Positions 1-7,712 of a DNA stretch of 64,000 nucleotides are shown in pieces. Position 1 is the stretch's first letter. Each line of letters starts with the position of its first letter. The position numbers and the translations under genes were made by a program. The notes beneath the pieces were generated by a model. That model was not told where the DNA came from. It made no database searches and worked only from the letters and a program-made list of their open reading frames with translations. The DNA is from PALSA-1296 sp037143335 (GTDB lineage Bacteria > Bacteroidota > Ignavibacteria > Palsa-1295). The stretch spans positions 62,001-126,000 of the forward strand of contig JBAWZA010000001.1 of the NCBI GenBank assembly GCA_037143335.1, given 5' to 3'.

Positions 1-664
1 CGTTGGAGTCACGTTTGATTTTCCAGCGGACTGCCTTGCCTGTATGAGTGGAGTTCGCATCATGCGGCCCGAACATCATGATTGAAGGCCACCACCAACG
101 GTTGAGCGCATCCTGTGCCATCTCATGCTGCTCCTTCGTGCCACGCGCCATGTGCGTCATGATCTCGAATCCCTGTCGTTGATGAAAACTTTCTTCTTTG
201 CAGATGCGAATCATCGCTCGTGAGTAGGGACCGTAGGAAGTGCGTTGCAAGGAGATTTGATTCACGATCGCTGCTCCATCCACAAGCCAACCGATTGCAC
301 CCATATCAGCCCAAGTGATTGCTGGGTAGTTAAAAATTGTTGAGTACTTTGCTTTGCCCGTTTCGAGTTGGTCAATCAGCTCTTCACGAGAGATTCCGAG
401 TGTCTCGGCAGCACTATAGAGATAGAGTCCGTGCCCGCCTTCATCTTGTACTTTCGCAAGCAAGATAAGTTTGGCTCTCAGGCTTGGTGCGCGGGTGATC
501 CAGTTACCTTCGGGCTGCATACCGATGATTTCGGAGTGGCCGTGCTGTGATATCTGACGGATGAGATGCTTGCGGTAATCCTCAGGCATCCAATCGCGGG
601 GCTCGATCTTTTTCTCGGCATTTATGAGTTTCTCGAAGTGCTCGAGATGAAGTTGTTCGTTCAT
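1..664 (-). CDS. paaA: 1,2-phenylacetyl-CoA epoxidase catalytic subunit PaaA (3' end cut by window edge)
   Basis: An open frame runs from an ATG at 664 to the left edge with no stop (221 codons visible). The translation begins MNEQLHLEHFEKLINAEKK and includes WMPEDYRKHLIRQISQHGHSE, EGGHGLYLYSAAE and FGPHDANSTHTGKAVRWKIK, which I recognise as PaaA. PaaA is the ferritin-like diiron subunit that epoxidises the ring of phenylacetyl-CoA in the cytoplasm. The E..EGGHGLY segment carries Glu/His residues typical of its diiron ligands. It lies 89 bp downstream of the reductase gene paaE on the same strand, so paaBCD would be expected beyond the left edge. The usual order elsewhere is paaABCDE, so having paaE first is a local variant. 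Confidence 0.93.
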   Translation of the reverse strand, partial: MNEQLHLEHFEKLINAEKKIEPRDWMPEDYRKHLIRQISQHGHSEIIGMQPEGNWITRAPSLRAKLILLAKVQDEGGHGLYLYSAAETLGISREELIDQLETGKAKYSTIFNYPAITWADMGAIGWLVDGAAIVNQISLQRTSYGPYSRAMIRICKEESFHQRQGFEIMTHMARGTKEQHEMAQDALNRWWWPSIMMFGPHDANSTHTGKAVRWKIKRDSN

Positions 665-748
665 AGAAAATCTATAACAAGATATTCGTGGATTTTATTT
701 CGCGTTTGTCACAGAAGTCTTCTAGGTCCTATCGGACTTATTCGTACG

Positions 749-756
749 CAAATCTA
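749..756 (-). promoter_or_regulatory. candidate TAnnTTTG -7 box upstream of paaA
   Basis: The minus strand reads TAGATTTG here, matching the Bacteroidetes -7 consensus TAnnTTTG, about 85 nt before the paaA start. Its first three bases are the paaE stop codon, so it may be coincidental. The same GTAGATTTG core appears before three other genes or sites in the window (6353, 16173, 42773). Confidence 0.3.
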
Positions 757-1830
757 CACGGCTTCATCATAACTGACTGTCACAGATTCAGTTAGGGGGA
801 GGCTCTGGCAGGTGAGGATAAAATGTGCGGCTACATCTTTTGGAGTGAGAGCGAAGTTCACCTTCATGTGGACTTTGCCTTCGACCAGCTTGGCGCGGCA
901 TGTAGAGCACGAACCATTCTGACAAGAATACGGCGCATCCAGTCCGATGCGTTTCGCGGCTTCGAGAATTGTTTCGTTCTCAAGGAGACGAGTAGGATAT
1001 TCATCGCCATCCATGATGATGGTAACATTCGCATTTTTTACGATTGCAACAGACAGAGTTTTTTCGGGAGCGGTGGAGGTGGTTGGAGTAGAAAAATATT
1101 CGATGTGAATTCTTGTATCATCGATTTTCAATTGCTTTAGAACAGCCATCGCATTATTCATCATCGGGCCGGGTCCGCAGATGAAGAATTCGTTATCTAG
1201 ATTGAGTCCGACATAATTCTCGATGAGCGCAAGATCTTTTTCGACGGTCATCATCCCAGTATGTAATAGGGGATAAGTAGCGGGGGGAGTTGCGAGAATC
1301 TGAATCGCCCTGAACTTCTCATGGTGATTTAGTGCGAGTGATTCAATTTCATCTTTAAAAATAATTGATTTTTCATCATTATTTCCGTAGAGAAGTACAA
1401 TCGTGCTTTTAGGTTCTTTTTCCAAAATAGCCTTGACGATTGACAGCATCGGGGTGATGCCTGACCCACCAGCAAAGAGTACGTAATTTTTTTTGTGAGT
1501 CGGGTCAATATGCGGAGAAAAACTTCCCATTGGAATCATCACATCAACGCTATCACCAACCTGTAATTTATCGTTAATGAAATTCGATACTTTTCCGCCT
1601 TTGACTTTTTTTACGGCGACTTCAAGTTTGTCCGCTTCGTATGGGCTTGAACAGATGGAGTAGGACCGGCGAATTTCTTCGCCATCCATGATGAAACGGA
1701 GGGTAAGATATTGCCCCGCTTTGTAGTGGTACTCTGCTTTTAGATCAGCGGGTACGTCGAATCCGACCGATACAGCAGCGGCAGTTTCGCGAGTAATTTG
1801 CTTGACTTTTAGCGTATGAAATCGTGACAC
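754..1830 (-). CDS. paaE: 1,2-phenylacetyl-CoA epoxidase reductase subunit PaaE
   Basis: 358 residues with three modules. Residues ~1-105 form a FAD-binding ferredoxin-reductase barrel (RRSYSICSSP motif). Residues ~110-235 form an NAD(P)-binding domain (LFAGGSGITPMLSI and FFICGPGPMM). Residues ~265-358 form a plant-type ferredoxin. The ferredoxin has the full cluster spacing C303-x4-C308-x2-C311-x29-C341, so it should bind [2Fe-2S]. The family passes electrons from NADPH to the PaaA diiron centre. The gene is first in the visible paa operon, directly before paaA. It is divergent from the serine hydrolase at 1959, leaving a 128-bp shared intergenic region. Other class IA oxygenase reductases share this layout, but the PaaA neighbour settles the assignment. 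Confidence 0.93.
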   Translation of the reverse strand: MSRFHTLKVKQITRETAAAVSVGFDVPADLKAEYHYKAGQYLTLRFIMDGEEIRRSYSICSSPYEADKLEVAVKKVKGGKVSNFINDKLQVGDSVDVMIPMGSFSPHIDPTHKKNYVLFAGGSGITPMLSIVKAILEKEPKSTIVLLYGNNDEKSIIFKDEIESLALNHHEKFRAIQILATPPATYPLLHTGMMTVEKDLALIENYVGLNLDNEFFICGPGPMMNNAMAVLKQLKIDDTRIHIEYFSTPTTSTAPEKTLSVAIVKNANVTIIMDGDEYPTRLLENETILEAAKRIGLDAPYSCQNGSCSTCRAKLVEGKVHMKVNFALTPKDVAAHFILTCQSLPLTESVTVSYDEAV

Positions 1831-1958
1831 AATATCTTTTTTTTGGCGAGCCTAATAAACAATAACTTGGCAAAAACGTCGCAACCCCCAACGGAAATGA
1901 TTTCCTATGCTTTTCTGTATTATACACGAATTATCAGCCTATTTACTACTACTACGCA

Positions 1959-3467
1959 ATGAAAAAATTACTTTTTGTCGCCGTCGCACTTATGCTTTTG
2001 CCGCGAATGAGTGCCGCACAACAACTTTCGTCTTTTGTGAGGTCAGCGCCACTTTCGGCATCGGCTGAAATGCATTACGAAATTCCTGCAAATTTTTTTG
2101 AAGGCAGAGTTCTCACGCCACTTTATGATACCACGCTCGGTAGCCGTATCATTGGCGCAATGAATACTACCTATGCTAAGACAAGAACCTTTGGGAAACA
2201 TGGTATCGCCGTGAGCGTGATCATACCCGGGCGTCCGCAGTGGAGCGGTGCAATTGGCACGGACGATCTGAGTACGCCGATGGATACCGGACTTGCTTTC
2301 GAAGTTGCAAGCAATACGAAAACATTTGTGGCTGCACTGATCATGTTGTTGCAAGATAGTGGCAAGCTACTAATCAGTGACTCCATAGGCAAGTGGCTAC
2401 CGAAGCCGTATCCGAATGTGGATGGCTCGATTACGATTGAACAACTGCTGTCTCATGCAAGCGGAATTTATGACTATCTCAACGACGATCCGAACGCAAT
2501 CGTGTATGAACAATTTTTTCTTAATCCCACAAAACTTTGGCCACCGGATTCGATCTTAATGAATCATGTCGGCAAACCGAATTTCAAGAAAGGGACGAGT
2601 TACCGATATTCAAACACGAACTTCTTACTCGCCGCGATGATTGCTGAGCGCGCTGGGGGGGAAGCTCTGGGAAAACAAATTCATCGGCACTTTATTGATA
2701 AGCTCCACTTGAGTAGAACCTATTTCGGAGGTGACGATTCAATTCCACTTCCATTTGCTCATAACTGGACCTATGGTGACAGCTCAAAGCCCGATTATGA
2801 TTTTTTTGGAATTGAGAAGACCGGACTATTCTCAGGTTCTTGGGGAGTTGGGAATATCGTTTCAGTGCCAACCGATTTGGCAAGGTGGTCGAACACTCTC
2901 TACACCGGTCAGCTTCTTTCAAAGTCTGCGTTTACCCAGATGACGAAGGTACACGCTTGGCCGGATGGCTCGGCATACGGACTTGGGACAGCGATTGCAC
3001 CGTATTATTCGAATCGGATTCTCTTCGGACATGGCGGAAGTTTGGCAGGATTCAAATCCTTCGAGTGGACTAATGCGAAGGATTCGGTGAGTATAGCACT
3101 CTATCTCAATTCGGACTCTGCGCCGAATGATCCTGTGGCAAATGATTACGCACTTGATATTCTTGGTGAAGTCTATCGCGTTGTAAAGGGTGTCAAGAGA
3201 AGCGATAGGTCTCCGCTTCAGATGAACGTTTTCCCAAATCCAACTTCTGACAAGTTAACCTTTACCTTCGAGGTAAACAATTTGGGAAACGTGAAGTTGT
3301 CGCTGTTCAATCTCATGGGGGAAGCCGCAGCGGTTGTTGTCAACGAGAGTCTTCCGGAAGGTTTCCACCATGCGTCGGTGGATGCTAGCGGTTTGCCCGC
3401 TGGGACGTATTTTTATCGGCTGGAGAGCCGCGATGGCATGGTTGCGGGTAAGGTAGTGGTGAGGTAG
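1959..3467 (+). CDS. Beta-lactamase-family serine hydrolase with T9SS sorting domain
   Basis: 502 residues. A Sec signal peptide (about residues 1-20, ending MSAAQ) is followed by a class C beta-lactamase/D-alanyl-D-alanine carboxypeptidase fold. The nucleophile motif SxxK is S118-N-T-K121. The second motif YxN is Y217-S-N219. A third HxG-like motif lies in LFGHGGSLAG. The last ~80 residues, starting MNVFPNPTSDKLTF and ending in GKVVVR, are a T9SS type A sorting domain, so the enzyme should be exported across the outer membrane and possibly surface-anchored. The substrate cannot be told from sequence: peptidase, esterase and beta-lactamase activities all occur in this family. It stands alone, with 165 bp before the sigma operon. 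Confidence 0.88.
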   Translation: MKKLLFVAVALMLLPRMSAAQQLSSFVRSAPLSASAEMHYEIPANFFEGRVLTPLYDTTLGSRIIGAMNTTYAKTRTFGKHGIAVSVIIPGRPQWSGAIGTDDLSTPMDTGLAFEVASNTKTFVAALIMLLQDSGKLLISDSIGKWLPKPYPNVDGSITIEQLLSHASGIYDYLNDDPNAIVYEQFFLNPTKLWPPDSILMNHVGKPNFKKGTSYRYSNTNFLLAAMIAERAGGEALGKQIHRHFIDKLHLSRTYFGGDDSIPLPFAHNWTYGDSSKPDYDFFGIEKTGLFSGSWGVGNIVSVPTDLARWSNTLYTGQLLSKSAFTQMTKVHAWPDGSAYGLGTAIAPYYSNRILFGHGGSLAGFKSFEWTNAKDSVSIALYLNSDSAPNDPVANDYALDILGEVYRVVKGVKRSDRSPLQMNVFPNPTSDKLTFTFEVNNLGNVKLSLFNLMGEAAAVVVNESLPEGFHHASVDASGLPAGTYFYRLESRDGMVAGKVVVR

Positions 3468-3632
3468 TGGGGGTTGGGAATGGGTCTCATAAGACCTATA
3501 AAGCCTATTCCAATCCGCGAAATAAGCCTATTTTCTCAAATTTCTCTTGAAACAAACCCGAAATTACGGTGTCAATACTATTAGAAGGCTATTAAATAGA
3601 TTTGATTTTCTGCATTTCTTACTTTCCGAAGA

Positions 3633-4178
3633 ATGACCGGATTAAACGATAACGAGTTATGTGAGGCTCTGCGGCAAGGCGGGGAAAGCCGAGAACTAGC
3701 GTTCTCGGAGCTTTACCGCAGGTACGCCTCGCGTATTTATCAGTACGCACGACGAATACTCAATGAATCAGTCGAGGCAGAAGACATCCTGCAAGAGACA
3801 TTCATCAAGTTTCTGGGTGTTATTGATAAGGAGACAGTAATTGAGAACGTTCCTGCGTATCTGCTTCGTATCGCCCGTAATTTATCGCTTCGCACGGGAA
3901 GCAAAAAACAGATCACCGTTCCGATCGAAGATTATCACTCAATCTTCAACGAAGCTCCGATGGAGGCTGAAGAAACCTCGAAAATTTTACAGATGTCGTT
4001 AGAGTTACTTCCGAAGGATCAACGTGAAGCACTCGTATTACAAGTGTATGGTGGTCTATCGTATATCGAGATCGCTGATGTCATGGGAGTACCCATGACG
4101 ACGGTCCGAAACTGGATTGTCAGGGCGAAAGAAAAAATGCGGAAAATTGTGGCACCGTATTTTCAGGGACAGCAATAA
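3633..4178 (+). CDS. ECF-type RNA polymerase sigma factor
   Basis: 181 residues. Region 2 is at ~20-90 (FSELYRRYASRIYQYARRIL, AEDILQETFIKFL). Region 4 is at ~115-170 (LPKDQREALVLQVYGGLSYIEIADVMGVPMTTVRNW, a helix-turn-helix that binds the -35 element). There is no region 1 or 3, as expected for extracytoplasmic-function sigma factors. The gene is followed 26 bp later by a membrane protein with an anti-sigma-like N-terminus and then by a lipoprotein. The three genes end at a strong terminator at 6321, so they probably form an autoregulated envelope-stress unit. The start is an ATG; no Shine-Dalgarno sequence is evident. Confidence 0.92.
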   Translation: MTGLNDNELCEALRQGGESRELAFSELYRRYASRIYQYARRILNESVEAEDILQETFIKFLGVIDKETVIENVPAYLLRIARNLSLRTGSKKQITVPIEDYHSIFNEAPMEAEETSKILQMSLELLPKDQREALVLQVYGGLSYIEIADVMGVPMTTVRNWIVRAKEKMRKIVAPYFQGQQ

Positions 4179-4204
4179 CTTAGATTTTTATTAATACTAC
4201 TGAT

Positions 4205-5554
4205 ATGGCAACATCAGATAACGCGTACTCAGATCTCATACACCTCTTCATTGATGGAGAGGCGACAGAGGTTGAGCGCAATACACTTTTCAATGCACTA
4301 AAGGATTCTCCTGAGCTTCAGGAAGAATTCTCTTCTGCTATGGAATTGAAAAAAGCATTCGCATCCGACATCATGAACTTGCAGCCACCAAGCTATCTGG
4401 AATCTCAGATCGCTGAGCGCGCTGGAATTCTTGTTGCCGTCAGTGCCGCTGCCGCGAATGCGCCTGTTGTCGTAAATGCCGTATCATCTGCCGCTTCGAG
4501 CGTTGCCCCGGTTGCCACGGGTCTCCTATCGAAAGGCGTTCTCACGATGATTATTGGAACATCAGTCGGTATTCTTTCCACTGTTGGTATCATCAAGCTC
4601 ACTTCAAATAATACTGAAAAGCAACCAGCACCGATCGAACGTCAAGTTGCAGTTACTCAACCATCGAGCAGAACTGCTCCGACATTTGCGAAAGCTGACG
4701 AGCTTACCCCACTGAATATTCCACAGGCAAACCTAACGGAGAAGGCAGTAGCTACTGGATCTAAAACTCTTAAAGCACGAACAAATACTGTTCAGCGCGA
4801 ACATCTGAACGCGAATACGCCAATAGCAAAAGGCACGAAACAATCCATTCGAGATATTGCTACCCTCAAACAAAATAACAATCAGCCTACGCTCGATCAG
4901 GCGAATCTTGATGCAAATAACGTGAAGCCGTTCAATCCATCAGATCGTCCGAAAGGTGAAGAGAGCACAGTTATGCTGATTGCTTCAGCGACTCCGAAGT
5001 TACCTGAGACGCATGTTATTGATCGCGAGTCTTCGAGACTTAGATCGATTTCACAATTCGAGGGAATGGAAATGACGACCTTCGAGAAGTTTTCAGTTCG
5101 TGTGAGTGGTATCGCTCTCTCGAAATTATATCAAGGTCGTACTGATGCAAACGTGCCATTTTGGCAAGATGCTCAAGTGGCTCTCAAGTGGGATTTCGAT
5201 GGCTCAAATACGATTGGGGCTGAAGGTGGAAACGAGAAATTCCCACTATATCTCTCCAGTGGCAACGGCACATATCAAGACTTCAAATCCATTTACTGGG
5301 GTGGCGCATCTTGGACACGAACACTCCGTGAATTTGAATTGCCGTTTGGCATTCGTCCAGAGGTAAGAGCGTTGGCAGGAATAAGCAACGCCGGACCAAT
5401 CTTTAAGGGATCAATTGGATTCACGATGCCACTCACTGCGCGACTTTCATTTTTAGTTGATGGCGAGTGGACGATGTTGCCGATTCAGAGTAATGGCTCA
5501 AATCTTATCGGCAACAAATTGGCAGCAATAGCAGGATTAAGTTTTCATTTCTAA
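4205..5554 (+). CDS. Anti-sigma-like inner-membrane protein with C-terminal beta-rich domain
   Basis: 449 residues. Residues ~8-55 (LIHLFIDGEATEVERNTLF, SPELQEEF) resemble the N-terminal domain of anti-sigma factors. An Ala/Val-rich stretch leads to one transmembrane helix at ~111-131 (GVLTMIIGTSVGILSTVGII). A long Thr/Asn/Gln-rich periplasmic linker follows to ~290. The C-terminal ~155 residues alternate polar and hydrophobic residues, contain many Gly/Tyr/Trp, and end in GLSFHF, as outer-membrane beta-strands do. It is encoded 26 bp after the sigma factor, so sigma sequestration is the natural inference. The C-terminal part has no family I recognise. It could be a soluble beta-sandwich sensor instead of a barrel. 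Confidence 0.6.
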   Translation: MATSDNAYSDLIHLFIDGEATEVERNTLFNALKDSPELQEEFSSAMELKKAFASDIMNLQPPSYLESQIAERAGILVAVSAAAANAPVVVNAVSSAASSVAPVATGLLSKGVLTMIIGTSVGILSTVGIIKLTSNNTEKQPAPIERQVAVTQPSSRTAPTFAKADELTPLNIPQANLTEKAVATGSKTLKARTNTVQREHLNANTPIAKGTKQSIRDIATLKQNNNQPTLDQANLDANNVKPFNPSDRPKGEESTVMLIASATPKLPETHVIDRESSRLRSISQFEGMEMTTFEKFSVRVSGIALSKLYQGRTDANVPFWQDAQVALKWDFDGSNTIGAEGGNEKFPLYLSSGNGTYQDFKSIYWGGASWTRTLREFELPFGIRPEVRALAGISNAGPIFKGSIGFTMPLTARLSFLVDGEWTMLPIQSNGSNLIGNKLAAIAGLSFHF

Positions 5555-5565
5555 TAAACGAATTA

Positions 5566-6258
5566 GTGAAGAACCGTTATCTTATCATATTTTGCATTGC
5601 AGCCGGAGCACTTAGCTCCTGTCGCGAAGCCTCCTTTGATGCGGTTATCCCACCGTATGAATCGGAGTACTGGTTTGTTGGAACACCGTCGGGTCCCCCG
5701 ATTCAAGGAAATATCTTCTTAAAAGACGGTGGTGGTGGAGGTGGTAACCAACCGCTGCCGGCCGGAGCGAGTGTGGTGATAGGATGGGAAATTCCAAATT
5801 CATCTCCAAGAGCATTTTTTCTGTATGGCGGTGGATTAATAAATCGTACAATGGTAATGGGTAAGGAGTATGATGATTATACAATTCGTCTTCATGATTC
5901 TTTACCGAAGTTTGTACTCATGAATGGTGACACCACAAATGCCATTGCCGCCGGGCATATACTTCTCTTGGATAATAATTCACGGCATGACGGAGATACG
6001 CTGACGCTGGGTATGAACCAAGATTGGAAAAACACTCATATCTTGGGAGGACTCGAAAAGATTGGTATGATTTTTATGCGCGGTGATGTATCCGTTGGCG
6101 GAAGGACAGGCACAGCAATGCCTGCGGGATATTATTTCTTGCGGTCACGTCGTGAGAATTCAATGAATACTGTTGTCGAATCAGAGCTTGCACTCGGACC
6201 ACTTGATATCCATGTTGATGATGATCAGCATAATAATTCACCCATGTGGCTACCGTAA
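5566..6258 (+). CDS. Hypothetical lipoprotein in sigma-factor operon
   Basis: 230 residues from a GTG start at 5566, 11 bp after the preceding stop. The N-terminus has a hydrophobic stretch followed by the lipobox-like LSSC (Cys19), so it is probably lipidated and anchored facing the periplasm or outer-membrane surface. A short Gly-rich run (DGGGGGGN) follows. I recognise no domain in the rest, which is beta-rich with many Gly and Asp. As third gene of the sigma/anti-sigma operon it may be a regulatory partner or a target of the sigma factor. The terminator at 6321-6350 closes the operon. Confidence 0.65.
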   Translation: MKNRYLIIFCIAAGALSSCREASFDAVIPPYESEYWFVGTPSGPPIQGNIFLKDGGGGGGNQPLPAGASVVIGWEIPNSSPRAFFLYGGGLINRTMVMGKEYDDYTIRLHDSLPKFVLMNGDTTNAIAAGHILLLDNNSRHDGDTLTLGMNQDWKNTHILGGLEKIGMIFMRGDVSVGGRTGTAMPAGYYFLRSRRENSMNTVVESELALGPLDIHVDDDQHNNSPMWLP

Positions 6259-6320
6259 AAAAAAATTGTTCGCAAACGGTTCTCCCAAATAGCACGAAAG
6301 AAGAAATACCAAAAAAGAGG

Positions 6321-6350
6321 TGACCGGACGAAGAGTCCGGTCATTTTTTT
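6321..6350 (+). terminator. Rho-independent terminator of the sigma operon
   Basis: A 9-bp perfect stem, TGACCGGAC (6321-6329) with GTCCGGTCA (6335-6343), has the loop GAAGA and is followed by seven T. It lies 62 bp after the lipoprotein stop. Confidence 0.93.
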
Positions 6351-6352
6351 CG

Positions 6353-6360
6353 TAGATTTG
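6353..6360 (+). promoter_or_regulatory. TAnnTTTG promoter element for the YHYH gene
   Basis: TAGATTTG within CGTAGATTTG, exactly 25 nt before the ATG at 6386 and just after the terminator. The same CGTAGATTTG stands exactly 25 nt before the ATG at 16206. This matches the Bacteroidetes -7 box; no clear -33 TTTG is visible. Confidence 0.5.
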
Positions 6361-6385
6361 TAAGATTGTCTAACATGAATGTTGT

Positions 6386-7621
6386 ATGAAACTAAAAATT
6401 ATCGGATTTCTCGTACTCGCATTTGCATCAACTTGTCAGGCGCAACTTGGGCCTGACGTGACATCCTGGATTCTTAACACAACAGGCAAGACAGGATACG
6501 GTGGGCTACTCACGAACATCCAGCAAGTGCAATACTCCGCTGATAACGTGTATGTCAGTGCCTCATGCGTTCCGGGGTATAATATTGGTCCGTGGCCTGG
6601 TAATCCGAATACTCCGAGAGCCCAGAATTTCGTTTATAAAATAACACGTCACCCTCAGGCGAATACTGGAGTGTTAGTTGCAACTCCTCTTGGCCACATT
6701 GGAGTATGGTCGAATGGTGTAAGCGTATTTAATGCCAAAGATGCCATGTCATACCAAAATGCTGATGTATGGCACCAGAATGCAATAGTTGTTGAAGGCT
6801 CTAGTTTTGATAATTGCCTTGGACATCCCGCACCGAATGGCGAGTATCATCATCACCTCAATCCCCGCTGTCTCTATGACTCTAAAGATAGCTCCAAGCA
6901 TTCACCGATTATTGGTTACTCATTTGACGGATTCCCGATTTATGGGGCGTACGGTTTCGCAAAAACTGATGGCACAGGTGGAATCACTCGGATGAGAAGT
7001 AGCTATCGGATGCGCAATATCACTGATCGCACGACACTCGCTGATGGCACAGTGCTTACAAGCACGAAATACGGACCCTCTATAGCCACAAAAGCACTCG
7101 GATATTACATCGAAGATTTTGAATACATTAAGGACCTCGGCGATCTCGATGAGCATAACGGAAGAAACTGCATTACTCCTGAGTATCCAGCCGGTACGTA
7201 TGCGTACTTTGTCACATTGGATGAGACAGGCACGGCGGTGTATCCATATACACTTGGTTTGACGTATTATGGCACCATTCCTGCTGGTAACATCGGACCC
7301 AATGGTGGACATAATTCGGTCAGTGAAACGGTAACGACTTATATCCCAAACGGTGTTGCTGAGTCGCAAGATAAATTTCATTTTGCAATTTATCCAAATC
7401 CATCTTCATACTACACGACGATTATCATTGACCCATCATCACATAATAATGTTCACCTGCGAATTACAGATGTGTGGGGGAGCGATGTATTTACTGCCGA
7501 TAACTTACAACCGGCAGTTCCTCTGACAATTGATGTCAGCAAATTTGCTTCCGGCGAATATTTCGTGACGCTTACCGATTCCAGAGAGGCACTGGTTCAG
7601 CGGATGATTGTGAAGAAATAA
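6386..7621 (+). CDS. YHYH domain protein with T9SS sorting domain
   Basis: 411 residues. Signal peptide ~1-19 (ending TCQAQ). The middle carries the YHYH-family signature: GEYHHHLNPRCLYD, then HSPIIGYSFDGFPIYGAYG near residues 150-190. An HNGRNCITPEYPAGTYAYF stretch is also typical of this family. The C-terminal ~80 residues (FAIYPNPSSYYTTI to VQRMIVKK) form a T9SS sorting domain. YHYH proteins are secreted and of unknown biochemical role; the His cluster suggests metal binding, which is inference. The gene has its own promoter-like box and terminator-insulated upstream region, so it is probably monocistronic. Confidence 0.85.
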   Translation: MKLKIIGFLVLAFASTCQAQLGPDVTSWILNTTGKTGYGGLLTNIQQVQYSADNVYVSASCVPGYNIGPWPGNPNTPRAQNFVYKITRHPQANTGVLVATPLGHIGVWSNGVSVFNAKDAMSYQNADVWHQNAIVVEGSSFDNCLGHPAPNGEYHHHLNPRCLYDSKDSSKHSPIIGYSFDGFPIYGAYGFAKTDGTGGITRMRSSYRMRNITDRTTLADGTVLTSTKYGPSIATKALGYYIEDFEYIKDLGDLDEHNGRNCITPEYPAGTYAYFVTLDETGTAVYPYTLGLTYYGTIPAGNIGPNGGHNSVSETVTTYIPNGVAESQDKFHFAIYPNPSSYYTTIIIDPSSHNNVHLRITDVWGSDVFTADNLQPAVPLTIDVSKFASGEYFVTLTDSREALVQRMIVKK

Positions 7622-7712
7622 AAATGGAGGCACTCGCCGTATTTACTGTAACAAAACACAGTTGATATGTGTCTGTATCATCAAGCGATGATGTTGAAGT
7701 TTTGATACGTAC

